From Rhizobium ecuadorense (lineage in GTDB: Bacteria > Pseudomonadota > Alphaproteobacteria > Rhizobiales > Rhizobiaceae), in contig NZ_LFIO01001075.1 in the NCBI RefSeq assembly GCF_001187535.1, positions 166,163 to 230,162 of the forward strand: a stretch of DNA of 64,000 nucleotides. The letters run 5' to 3'. Numbering within the stretch: the stretch's first letter is position 1; each line of letters starts with the position of its first letter. Below the pieces are notes generated by a model that saw only the letters and a list, made by a program, of their open reading frames with translations, ran no database searches and was not told where the DNA came from. Positions 9,470 to 17,537 of this stretch are shown here, one piece after another. Both the position numbers and the translations under genes were made by a program.

Positions 9470-9547
9470 ATGGGACTCACGCAATCCTTGAATGTTCTGT
9501 TGGTCAGTGCAGCGTTTGCTTTCGTCTTGTCCATGCTCTTCATCTGA
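9470..9547 (+). CDS. 25-residue single-pass membrane micro-protein
   Basis: ATG at 9470 is preceded by GAGGAG with six-base spacing. The reading frame encodes 25 residues (N-terminal MGLTQSLN, then a Val/Leu/Ala/Phe-rich segment ending MLFI) and stops with TGA. Almost the whole peptide could be one membrane helix. A good hairpin terminator follows 60 bp later and a 260-bp gene-free leader precedes it, so it looks like a monocistronic unit. I do not recognise a function. Confidence 0.6.
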   Translation: MGLTQSLNVLLVSAAFAFVLSMLFI

Positions 9548-9609
9548 GCTGGCCGACGAGAGCGGAATGACTGGTAGTACCTGAACTCCCCTGATCAATC
9601 CGCCAATGA

Positions 9610-9641
9610 AAAAGCGCATGTCCCGCCCGACATGCGCTTTT
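9610..9641. terminator. Bidirectional rho-independent terminator
   Basis: Nine-base perfect stem GCGCATGTC/GACATGCGC with a six-base loop, flanked by A4 and T4. It sits between the plus-strand micro-ORF and the minus-strand metF and can serve both. Confidence 0.85.
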
Positions 9642-9661
9642 CACTTTTTCAACCGTATAGA

Positions 9662-10564
9662 TCAGGCGGCGGCGCCCGCACTTTTTGCCGCGCGGCGGGA
9701 AAAGCCGAGATTGTCGAGCACGGCGGAAACCAGCGGCGCACGGTTCATCGTGTAGAGATGGAACTCATGGATGCCGCGCCGGACGAGATCCTCGATCTGT
9801 TCGGCGGCGACATCGGCTGCGACCTTCGCCCGCTCCTCGGGCTTGTCGTCGAAGCCGGCGAAGCGCTCATCGAGAAAGGCCGGGATGATCGTGCCGCAGG
9901 CGCCGGCGAAACGCTTCAGCTGCGTCAGGTTCTGGATCGGCATGATACCGGGCACGACGGGGATCGAGACCCCGGCAGCGCGCACCTTCTCCAGGTAGCG
10001 CTCGAAATTGTCGTTGTCGAAGAAGAACTGTGTCAGCGCCCGGTCGGCGCCGTTATCGGCCTTGCGCTTCAGCATGTCGATATCGGCAGCCGTGTCACGG
10101 CTTTCCGGGTGCTTTTCCGGATAGGCGGAAACCGAAATCTCGAAATCACCGACCGCCTTGAGGCCGGCCACCAGCTCGGCCGCATTGGCATAACCGCCGG
10201 GATGCGGCTGGTAGGGCGCGCCGGCGCCGCCGGGCGCATCGCCGCGCAGCGCCACGAAATGCGTGACGCCGACTTTGCGGAACGTCTCGATCATCTGGTG
10301 CGTCTCTTCCTTCGTCGCACCGACGCAGGTCAGGTGCGAAGCGGTGGCGAGCGGCGTCTGCGACAGGAAACGCGTGACGGCAGTCAGCGTCGGGGCCTTG
10401 GTGGTGCCGCCGGCGCCATAGGTCACCGAGACGAAATCCGGGTCCCAGTCCTGCAGCTTGCTGACCGTCTCCCAGAGCTGGCCTTCCATCTCCTCCGATT
10501 TCGGCGGGAAGAATTCGAAGGAAATCCCGATGTTGCGGCCGCGTGCCTCGTTATTCAAAGCCAT
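9662..10564 (-). CDS. metF: 5,10-methylenetetrahydrofolate reductase
   Basis: Reduces 5,10-methylene-THF to 5-methyl-THF with NAD(P)H and FAD, supplying the methyl donor to methionine synthase (metH at 48.7-52.5 kb). A 300-residue TIM-barrel protein with the family signatures ISFEFFPPKSEEM at the N-terminus and FVSVTYGAGGTT. The ATG at 10564 has GGGAGAG upstream and lies one base after the stop of the preceding regulator, implying coupled translation. A TTG six codons earlier is a weaker alternative. Confidence 0.95.
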   Translation of the reverse strand: MALNNEARGRNIGISFEFFPPKSEEMEGQLWETVSKLQDWDPDFVSVTYGAGGTTKAPTLTAVTRFLSQTPLATASHLTCVGATKEETHQMIETFRKVGVTHFVALRGDAPGGAGAPYQPHPGGYANAAELVAGLKAVGDFEISVSAYPEKHPESRDTAADIDMLKRKADNGADRALTQFFFDNDNFERYLEKVRAAGVSIPVVPGIMPIQNLTQLKRFAGACGTIIPAFLDERFAGFDDKPEERAKVAADVAAEQIEDLVRRGIHEFHLYTMNRAPLVSAVLDNLGFSRRAAKSAGAAA

Positions 10565-10565
10565 G

Positions 10566-11591
10566 TCATACTCTCCCGGCAAATGTAGGTTCGGCGCCTT
10601 CGCTTAGTTGCGAAGCCATCAGGCGCCTCGGATCGCGCGCGAGCCAGACGGTGACCGTCAACCCCTGCCCGCTTTGCTGACCCGGATGAAGGTCGACGAC
10701 CTGCTCGACGTCGAGCCCGGCCCTGTGCAGCCAGTCGGATATCGCCTGGTGCGAGAAACCGAGACGGACATGCGCATGCTCGTCGCGAAGATATTCGAGC
10801 GCGTGCGGCGCAAGGTCGATGACCACGAGCCGGCCGCCCGGCCGCAGCATGCGCGCCGCTTCCGTGATCGCAATCTCCGGCTGATCGAAGAAATGCAGCA
10901 CCTGATGGATCGTCACCAGGTCGAAATCCTGGGCCTCGAACGGCAGGTTCAGGATATCGGCGTGACGGACGGTGGCCTTGGTGATGCGGGACTTGTCGAG
11001 ATTGGCGCGCGCCACGCTCAGCATGTCGCGGCTGGCATCGACACCGATCGCCCGGCGGTAAAGCCCGGAAAGAAGCTCGAGGATGCGGCCGGTGCCGGTG
11101 CCGAGATCGAGCAGCGAATCGATCGGCTGGCTGCCGAGCAACCGAATGACGGCGGCATCGACCTCTTCGTCGGCCGCGTGCAGGCGGCGAAGCTCGTCCC
11201 ACTCAGCCGCATTGCGGCTGAAATAGGCCTGTGCCCGCTCGGCCCTCTGGCGCTTGACCTGCGACAGCCGCTCGCCGTCACGAAGCACGGTCGGATCGTT
11301 CTCGGAGACATGCTTCAGCAAGGCCCGCACCAGCATGGCCGCCTTTCCCTCCTGCTTGAGGCGGAAATAGGCCCAGGCGCCTTCCTGGTAGCGTTCGATC
11401 AGTTCGGCCTCGCCGAGCAGTTTCAGGTGGCGGGAGATGCGGGGCTGGGATTGGCCGAGAATTTCGGTAAGATCGGTCACCGTCAGATCGCCGCCGTCGA
11501 GAAGCGCCAGAAGACGCAGGCGCGTGGGCTCGCCGGCCGCCTTCATGACGTCCACCAGCGCATCCAGTCCAAGCTTCAAGGGTTCGCTCAT
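10566..11591 (-). CDS. ArsR-family regulator fused to SAM-dependent methyltransferase domain (SahR-like)
   Basis: A 341-residue two-domain protein. Residues about 10-85 form an ArsR winged helix with recognition helix SQPRISRHLKLL (48-59). Residues about 120-320 form a class I methyltransferase fold with motif I LDLGTGTGRI (161-170) and HQVLHFFDQP. No ArsR metal-binding Cys motif is visible. Its position immediately before metF, and a palindrome at its own promoter repeated at metH, point to a methionine-cycle repressor of the SahR type, sensing S-adenosylhomocysteine or SAM through the methyltransferase pocket (inference from family knowledge). The ATG at 11591 is preferred to the TTG at 11606. 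Confidence 0.85.
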   Translation of the reverse strand: MSEPLKLGLDALVDVMKAAGEPTRLRLLALLDGGDLTVTDLTEILGQSQPRISRHLKLLGEAELIERYQEGAWAYFRLKQEGKAAMLVRALLKHVSENDPTVLRDGERLSQVKRQRAERAQAYFSRNAAEWDELRRLHAADEEVDAAVIRLLGSQPIDSLLDLGTGTGRILELLSGLYRRAIGVDASRDMLSVARANLDKSRITKATVRHADILNLPFEAQDFDLVTIHQVLHFFDQPEIAITEAARMLRPGGRLVVIDLAPHALEYLRDEHAHVRLGFSHQAISDWLHRAGLDVEQVVDLHPGQQSGQGLTVTVWLARDPRRLMASQLSEGAEPTFAGRV

Positions 11592-11609
11592 CTTCGATCC
11601 AATCAAGAT

Positions 11610-11625
11610 ATAAAGATATCTTTAT
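11610..11625. promoter_or_regulatory. Palindromic operator, methionine regulon site 1
   Basis: Perfect 16-bp palindrome ATAAAGATATCTTTAT, 18 bp upstream of the regulator/metF start. The same 16-bp core occurs at metH (52554-52569). The position would block transcription initiation, which suits autorepression. Confidence 0.75.
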
Positions 11626-11704
11626 GTGATTTGGATGACGGTGGCAAGCGGCAATTCGCACGCGAGCGAAATTGCCTGCTCAAATTGCGACAAGGCAGAA
11701 TGTG

Positions 11705-11731
11705 AAAAAGCCCCGGTAGAACCGGGGCTTC
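11705..11731 (-). terminator. Rho-independent terminator of ettA
   Basis: Nine-base stem AGCCCCGGT/ACCGGGGCT with a three-base loop. Read on the minus strand it is followed by a T run, just after the ettA stop. Confidence 0.85.
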
Positions 11732-11753
11732 TCGACGGCAAAAACGGCGGCGA

Positions 11754-13403
11754 TCAGCGTGTCAGGCGCTTATGGGCCTGGCTGCCCGGGTTGAGGGCAT
11801 CGGGACCAAGGCGGCGAACCTTGTCCTGCTCATAATCCTCGAAGTTGCCTTCGAACCATTCGACATGGCCTTCGCCTTCGAAAGCCAGGATGTGCGTCGC
11901 CAGGCGGTCGAGGAACATGCGATCGTGGCTGATGATGATGGCGCATCCGGCAAACGCCTCAAGCGCGCTTTCGAGCGCACCCAAGGTTTCCGTATCGAGG
12001 TCGTTGGTCGGTTCGTCGAGCAGCAGAACGTTGCCACCTGCCTTCAGCATCTTGGCAAGGTGAACGCGGTTGCGCTGGCCGCCGGAGAGGTTGCCGACCT
12101 TCTGCTGCTGATCGCCGCCCTTGAAGTTGAAGGCGCCGCAATAGGCGCGGGAGTTCATATCGAACTTGCCGAGCTTGATGACTTCGGCGCCGCCCGAGAT
12201 TTCCTCCCAGACGGTCTTGCTGCCGTCAAGTGCATCGCGGCTTTGGTCGACATAACCGAGATGGACCGTCTCGCCGATGCGGACCGATCCTGCATCAGGC
12301 TTTTCCTGGCCGGTGATCATGCGGAACAGCGTCGTCTTGCCGGCGCCGTTCGGGCCGATGATGCCGACGATGCCACCCGGCGGCAGCTTGATCGACAGGT
12401 CGTTGATCAGCGTGCGGCCTTCGAAGCCCTTGGTGATGCCTTCCATCTCGATGACCACCTGGCCGAGCCGCTCGCTGACCGGGATGATGATCTGGGCGTC
12501 GCCAGGGCGCTGCTTTTCGGCCGCCTCCACCAGCTGTTCGTAAGACTTGATACGCGCCTTGGATTTGGCCTGACGCGCCTTCGGGCTGGAGGCGATCCAT
12601 TCCTGTTCGCGGCTGATCGCCTTCTGGCGGCCGGCCTCTTCCCGGTTTTCCTGCTGCATGCGCTTGGCCTTGGCGAGCAGGTAGGCCGAGTAATTGCCTT
12701 CGTAGGGAATGCCGCGGCCGCGGTCGAGTTCGAGGATCCAGCCGGTGACGTTGTCGAGGAAGTAGCGATCGTGAGTGATCATCATCACGGCACCCGGATA
12801 GTCGCGCAGATGCTTTTCGAGCCAGGCAATCGTCTCGGCGTCGAGATGGTTGGTCGGTTCGTCGAGCAGCAGCAGATCCGGCTGCGAAAGCAGCAGGCGG
12901 CAGAGCGCGATACGGCGGCGCTCGCCACCGGAAAGGCTGGTGACATCGGCGTCGCGCGGCGGGCAGCGCAGCGCTTCCATCGCCATCTCGACCTGGCTTT
13001 CCAGATCCCAGAGGTTCTGGCTGTCGATGATGTCCTGAAGCTTGGCTCCCTCTTCCGCCGTCTCGTCGGAATAGTTCATCATCAGTTCATTGTAGCGCTC
13101 GAGCACCGCCGTCTTCTTGGCAACGCCTTCCATGACGTTTTCGAACACCGTCTTGTTGGGATCGATGTGCGGCTCCTGTTCGAGATAACCGACCGTGGCA
13201 CCCTCGGCGAGCCAGGCTTCGCCGGTATACTCCTTGTCCTGGCCGGCGATGATGCGCAGCACAGTGGATTTACCGGCGCCGTTCGGCCCGAGAATACCGA
13301 TCTTGGCATCCGGGTAGAAGGAAAGGTGGATGTTCTCCAGGATCTTCTTGTTGCCATAGGCCTTGTTGAGGCCGGACATATGATAGATGAACTGACGTGC
13401 CAT
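11754..13403 (-). CDS. ettA: EttA, energy-dependent translational throttle (ABC-F)
   Basis: A 549-residue ABC-F ATPase without membrane segments that binds the ribosomal E site and gates the first elongation step according to ATP/ADP. The two nucleotide-binding domains have Walker A GPNGAGKS and GPNGAGKT, signatures LSGGERRR and LSGGQRNR, and Walker B LLLLDEPTNHLD and VLLLDEPTNDLD. The EttA-specific N-terminus (MARQFIYHMSGLNKAYGNKK) and the Arg/Lys-rich interdomain linker are present. Monocistronic with its own terminator. Confidence 0.95.
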   Translation of the reverse strand: MARQFIYHMSGLNKAYGNKKILENIHLSFYPDAKIGILGPNGAGKSTVLRIIAGQDKEYTGEAWLAEGATVGYLEQEPHIDPNKTVFENVMEGVAKKTAVLERYNELMMNYSDETAEEGAKLQDIIDSQNLWDLESQVEMAMEALRCPPRDADVTSLSGGERRRIALCRLLLSQPDLLLLDEPTNHLDAETIAWLEKHLRDYPGAVMMITHDRYFLDNVTGWILELDRGRGIPYEGNYSAYLLAKAKRMQQENREEAGRQKAISREQEWIASSPKARQAKSKARIKSYEQLVEAAEKQRPGDAQIIIPVSERLGQVVIEMEGITKGFEGRTLINDLSIKLPPGGIVGIIGPNGAGKTTLFRMITGQEKPDAGSVRIGETVHLGYVDQSRDALDGSKTVWEEISGGAEVIKLGKFDMNSRAYCGAFNFKGGDQQQKVGNLSGGQRNRVHLAKMLKAGGNVLLLDEPTNDLDTETLGALESALEAFAGCAIIISHDRMFLDRLATHILAFEGEGHVEWFEGNFEDYEQDKVRRLGPDALNPGSQAHKRLTR

Positions 13404-13502
13404 GACTGCGCTGCTCCGGGCGGGAAACTTCGATCGTGCCGCTATGTAGGCGAAACAGCGCCTGCGGGCAACGCCGAAACCCGGTTTACGCAGGATTTCC
13501 GG

Positions 13503-14243
13503 TCAGAAGCCCGCAGCGTCGACGACGCCCTCGTCGCAGCCGAACGTCGTTTTTCCCGCCCCCTGGATCAGATCGCCAAGCCCGGTGCCTTTCGCCGACG
13601 CCGCCCCGGCGGCCTCCGAAAGCCCGATCGTCAACCCGCTGACCATCTTGACATTGCCGACCCGTCGGCAGCTCATCTTGACGCGGTCGCCGGCACCCGG
13701 CCCGAAGCTCTTGTCGAAAGCCGCCTTGATCGCCTCGGCCTTAACAGGCTTGCCGATATTGGCGGCGAAGAGATCGCGCACGGCCGAGGTGTTGAGCGCG
13801 CCGAGAAGATGTACGCCAACGCCGAAATAATCCTCGGCGCTCATTTTCGTGCAGGTGCCGTGCTTGACCCATTCATGCCGTTCCAGGCCGGATTGCGTGC
13901 CGGGCATCGCTTTTGCCAGCGCCGCCTGCGTCTCGGCCGACAGCGTGACCGCCGGCAATGTGCTCCACTTGCCATCCTTGTCGGCGGCCTTTTGCTCGGC
14001 GCTCACGCCGCAATAATTCTGTCGCATCGGCCAGAGCCCGTGCAACGAAAAATTCGTCGCGTCGGGGCGCTCGCCGGTCTGGCTCGCACATTCGGCCTTC
14101 TTCTGGTTCGTCTGGCAAAAGGCCGGCTGCCAGCTTGCCGAAAGAATAAAGCGGGTCGCCCCACTGCCCTCCTGCGCGAAAGCGCCACCGGCAAGAACCA
14201 TCGATACGGCGAACGCCGCGCTACGCAACTGCATGCTGCTCAT
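13503..14243 (-). CDS. Secreted ribonuclease T2
   Basis: A 246-residue secreted endoribonuclease with a signal peptide cut near AFAQ (residue 24). Both catalytic segments are intact: CAS I NFSLHGLWP with His68, and CAS II HEWVKHGTC with His123, Glu124, Lys127 and His128. It should cleave RNA non-specifically in the periplasm or outside the cell, possibly for phosphate or nucleotide scavenging (inference). The ATG at 14243 is preceded by GGGGG and starts the signal sequence. The frame stays open to 14459 but that extension is polar and overlaps the divergent promoter. Confidence 0.9.
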   Translation of the reverse strand: MSSMQLRSAAFAVSMVLAGGAFAQEGSGATRFILSASWQPAFCQTNQKKAECASQTGERPDATNFSLHGLWPMRQNYCGVSAEQKAADKDGKWSTLPAVTLSAETQAALAKAMPGTQSGLERHEWVKHGTCTKMSAEDYFGVGVHLLGALNTSAVRDLFAANIGKPVKAEAIKAAFDKSFGPGAGDRVKMSCRRVGNVKMVSGLTIGLSEAAGAASAKGTGLGDLIQGAGKTTFGCDEGVVDAAGF

Positions 14244-14402
14244 TTCAACCCCCAAAAAAGAACAATACAGGAACAAATAAGCACGAAGATTAAAAGCCCG
14301 CAACCCTGAATCGTGGCAGGAACGCAATTTGTTATCGGATAGCCCCGGAACCGGTGTTGCTTTTGGGCGGCGATCTGGTCTGTTGCCGCGAGGAGGATCC
14401 AG

Positions 14403-15347
14403 ATGTTTTCTGAAACGCAATGGCTCGCCGCGCCGGGCGCGTCGCTCGCCTATCATCATGCCGAGGCCGCCGGCCCGGCCCGCGGCATCCTGTTGATATC
14501 ACACGGCCTCGCCGAACATTCGAAACGCTATCGCGCCTTTGCCGAGGCGATGGCGGCGCGCGGCTATCATGTCTACGCCCATGACCACCGCGGCCACGGC
14601 GAGACGACGGCGCCCGACGCGCCGATCGGCTGCTTCGCCCGGCGGGACGGCGTCGAAAAAGTGATCGGCGACGTCCTTGCCATGCGCGCCCATGCGCTCT
14701 CGCGCCATCCCGGCCTGCCGGTGATCCTCTTCGGCCATTCGATGGGGGGCCTGATCGCCCTCAATGCCGCGGTCACGGCGCCTTCCGATTTCGACGCCGT
14801 CGCCGTCTGGAATTCGAATTTCGCCGTCGGCCTTGCCGGCCGCGCCGCCCAGGCGATCCTGCTTGCCGAACGCATGCTGAAGGGCTCCGACGTGCCGAGC
14901 GGCCTGTTGCCGAAACTCACCTTCGCAGCGTGGGGGAAATCGATCCCCGCCCACCGCACCGAGTTCGACTGGCTGTCGCGCCGTCCCGATGAAGTCGACA
15001 AATATATCGCCGATCCGCTCTGCGGCTTCGACGCCTCGGTCTCGCTCTGGCTCGATCTCTTCGAACTGACGTTTCGCGCACCGCAGAAGCTTCATCTGGA
15101 TCGGCTGCCCCGCGACCTGCCGTTCCACCTCGTCGGCGGCGGAGAAGACCCGGCGACGGAGCGCGGAAAAGCCGTGCTCTGGCTGTCAAACCATTTGAAA
15201 GCCAGCGGTTTCTCTCGTATCAGCACTGAGATATATCAGGACATGCGGCACGAAACGCTGAATGAGATCGGCGCGGATGCTGCAACCGCCGCCTTCGCGG
15301 ACTGGTGCGACGAGGCCGTCGCCAGATTGCAAACGGCAAGATCCTGA
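14403..15347 (+). CDS. Alpha/beta hydrolase, lysophospholipase/monoacylglycerol-lipase type
   Basis: A 314-residue cytosolic hydrolase of the Hydrolase_4 group. Oxyanion-hole region SHGLAEHSKRY (residues 33-43), AHDHRGHGET, and nucleophile elbow GHSMGG with Ser113. The likely acid and His lie near VGGGEDP and DMRHE in the C-terminal part. Similar proteins in rhizobia are annotated PldB-like lysophospholipases; the substrate is not proven. AGGAGG lies upstream of the ATG. The DMT transporter starts 17 bp downstream and may share the transcript. Confidence 0.82.
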   Translation: MFSETQWLAAPGASLAYHHAEAAGPARGILLISHGLAEHSKRYRAFAEAMAARGYHVYAHDHRGHGETTAPDAPIGCFARRDGVEKVIGDVLAMRAHALSRHPGLPVILFGHSMGGLIALNAAVTAPSDFDAVAVWNSNFAVGLAGRAAQAILLAERMLKGSDVPSGLLPKLTFAAWGKSIPAHRTEFDWLSRRPDEVDKYIADPLCGFDASVSLWLDLFELTFRAPQKLHLDRLPRDLPFHLVGGGEDPATERGKAVLWLSNHLKASGFSRISTEIYQDMRHETLNEIGADAATAAFADWCDEAVARLQTARS

Positions 15348-15364
15348 GCCAGAGAGATTTCATC

Positions 15365-16321
15365 ATGAGCAGCACCTCCGCCCGCCCCGTTTCCTCAGCC
15401 TCCGAGGTGACGACGGGGCTTGCGCTGATGTTCCTTTCGGTGATGTTCTCGCCGCTGATCGATATCTTCGCCAAGCTCGCCGTCGTCACCATCCCCTCCG
15501 CTGAAGTCACCGCCGGCCGTTTCGTCGTGCAGGCGCTGTGCATGCTGCCGATCGTCATATGGCGGCGCACCTTTGCCGATTTCTCCTGGCGCCAGAGCCT
15601 GTTCCATGCCATCCGCGGCTTGATCATCACCGTCTCGATGATCTCGTTCGTCACCACGCTGAAATACATGGCGGTCGCCGACGCGATTGCGATCTTTTTC
15701 GTCGAGCCGATCATGGTGACGATCCTCGGCGGCATCTTTCTCAAGGAGACGATCGGCTGGCGGCGTTATACCGCCTGCGGCGTCGGCTTTTTCGGGGCGA
15801 TGCTGATCATCCAGCCGAGTTTCCAGGAGGTCGGCTATATCGCCCTCCTGCCCGTCGTCAGCGCGCTCTGCATCGCGACCTTCGTGCTGATGACCCGCGT
15901 CCTGTCGCACCGGGAAGACCCCTGGGCGATGCAGTTCCAGATGGGCATCTGGGGCCTCCTCTTCTGCACCATCCTGCTTTTTGCCGGCGAAGGAAGCGGC
16001 TCCGATCTCTTTGATCCCGTCATGCCCGAAGGCAGCGCCTGGTTCTACGTCGCCGGCGTCGGCGCCATGGCCGCAATTGCGGGCATCTTCGGCGTCTATG
16101 CCTATCGCACCGCACCCGCCTCGACGCTGGCGCCGCTGCAATATTTCGAAATCGTCTCGGCGACGATCTTTGCCTGGCTGGTTTTCGGCGACTTTCCGGA
16201 TGCGATCAAATGGCTCGGCATCGCCATCATCATGGCATCGGGCTTGTACATCATCTGGCGCGAGCGCCGCTTTGCTTCAAAGCCTGTATCCGATACATCT
16301 GAGGCGACGCTGGTGCCGTAA
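15365..16321 (+). CDS. DMT/EamA family transporter
   Basis: A 318-residue inner-membrane protein with ten predicted helices and two EamA domains; MAVADAIAIFFVEPIMVTILG is typical of the SAM/riboflavin-type DMT exporters. The ATG at 15365 starts just before the first helix; the open frame further upstream overlaps the hydrolase gene and is polar. The CoA-transferase gene begins 16 bp after the stop, so hydrolase, transporter, CoA-transferase and TPP enzyme form one tight run on the plus strand. Confidence 0.85.
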   Translation: MSSTSARPVSSASEVTTGLALMFLSVMFSPLIDIFAKLAVVTIPSAEVTAGRFVVQALCMLPIVIWRRTFADFSWRQSLFHAIRGLIITVSMISFVTTLKYMAVADAIAIFFVEPIMVTILGGIFLKETIGWRRYTACGVGFFGAMLIIQPSFQEVGYIALLPVVSALCIATFVLMTRVLSHREDPWAMQFQMGIWGLLFCTILLFAGEGSGSDLFDPVMPEGSAWFYVAGVGAMAAIAGIFGVYAYRTAPASTLAPLQYFEIVSATIFAWLVFGDFPDAIKWLGIAIIMASGLYIIWRERRFASKPVSDTSEATLVP

Positions 16322-16337
16322 AAATCGACGAGGGAAT

Positions 16338-17537
16338 ATGACGCAGACCACGAAAAGGCCGCCGCTTGCAGGCATCCGGGTGATTGAGCTTGCCCGCGTG
16401 CTGGCCGGCCCGTGGGCGGGGCAGATACTCGCCGATCTCGGCGCCGACGTCATCAAGGTCGAAAACCCCGACGGCGGCGACGATACGCGCCAATGGGGTC
16501 CGCCCTTCGTCGAAGGCGCCGACGGCGACAATCTTTCGGCCGCCTATTACCACGCCGCCAATCGCGGCAAACGCTCCGTCACCGCCGACCTGAGAAGCCC
16601 CGAAGGCCAGGAGCTCGTCCGCCGCCTGGTTGCGTCAGCCGATGTGGTGATCGAGAATTTCAAGCTCGGCGGCCTCGTCAAATACGGGCTCGACTACGAC
16701 AGCCTGCGCAAGGTGAACCCGAAACTCGTCTATTGCTCGATCACCGGCTTCGGCCAGACCGGCCCTTACGCCAGCCTCGCCGGCTATGATTACATCGTCC
16801 AGGGCATGTCCGGCTTCATGTCGATCACCGGCGAGCCGGACGGCCAGCCGATGAAGGCGGGCGTGGCGATCGCCGATATCTTCACCGGCATCTATGCCGT
16901 CTCGGCGATAGAGGCCGCCCTGATCCACGCGCTCAAGTCGGGCGAAGGCCAGCTCGTCGACATGGCCCTGCTCGATGTGCAATCGGCCGTGCTGGCCAAT
17001 CAGAACATGAATTACCTGGTCTCCGGCACAGCACCCACCCGCCTCGGCAATGCCCATCCGAATATCTCGCCCTATGAGGTCGTGCCGGCGGCGGACGGTT
17101 ATCTTATCCTCGCAGTTGGAAACGACGGCCAGTTTCGCCGCCTCTGCAGCATTCTCAGCCTGGATGCGATTGCCGGCGACGAACGTTTCGCCACCAACAA
17201 GGCCCGGGTCGCCAATCGCGGCGAGGTTCGCCGTCTCATCTCCACCGAGACGCTGAAATGGCAGAAGGCGGATCTGTTGAAGGCCTGCGAGGAGAATGGG
17301 GTTCCCGCCGGCCCGATCAACACGATCGAAGAGATGTTCGCCGACCCTCAGGTACGAGCCCGCGGCCTGCGCATCGACCTTGCGGATGCCGCCGGCACCG
17401 TCATCCCGGGGGTCAGGACGCCGGTGGTGCTGTCGGAGACACCGTTGCGTTACACCAGGCCGAGCCCGCGTCTCGGCGAACACACCGAAGAAATTCTGGC
17501 GGAACTCGCCGAGCGCGAGAGGAAGGCATCGTCATGA
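16338..17537 (+). CDS. CaiB/BaiF family (class III) CoA-transferase
   Basis: A 399-residue enzyme expected to move CoA between carboxylic acids. N-terminal signature LAGIRVIELARVLAGPWAGQILADLGADVIKVE, and the catalytic Asp of the family is Asp180 in AIADIFTGIYA. AGGGA precedes the ATG at 16338. Its stop overlaps the start of the next gene (ATGA), so it is translationally coupled to a TPP-dependent enzyme. In oxalate degradation a CoA-transferase of this class pairs with a TPP enzyme, but the partner here is not a clear oxalyl-CoA decarboxylase, so the substrate is open. Confidence 0.87.
   Translation: MTQTTKRPPLAGIRVIELARVLAGPWAGQILADLGADVIKVENPDGGDDTRQWGPPFVEGADGDNLSAAYYHAANRGKRSVTADLRSPEGQELVRRLVASADVVIENFKLGGLVKYGLDYDSLRKVNPKLVYCSITGFGQTGPYASLAGYDYIVQGMSGFMSITGEPDGQPMKAGVAIADIFTGIYAVSAIEAALIHALKSGEGQLVDMALLDVQSAVLANQNMNYLVSGTAPTRLGNAHPNISPYEVVPAADGYLILAVGNDGQFRRLCSILSLDAIAGDERFATNKARVANRGEVRRLISTETLKWQKADLLKACEENGVPAGPINTIEEMFADPQVRARGLRIDLADAAGTVIPGVRTPVVLSETPLRYTRPSPRLGEHTEEILAELAERERKASS

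Noticed and set aside
11772..14309. 845-codon plus-strand open frame
   Set aside because: Antisense to ettA and the RNase T2 gene, both of which have complete motifs. No ribosome site or recognisable domain.
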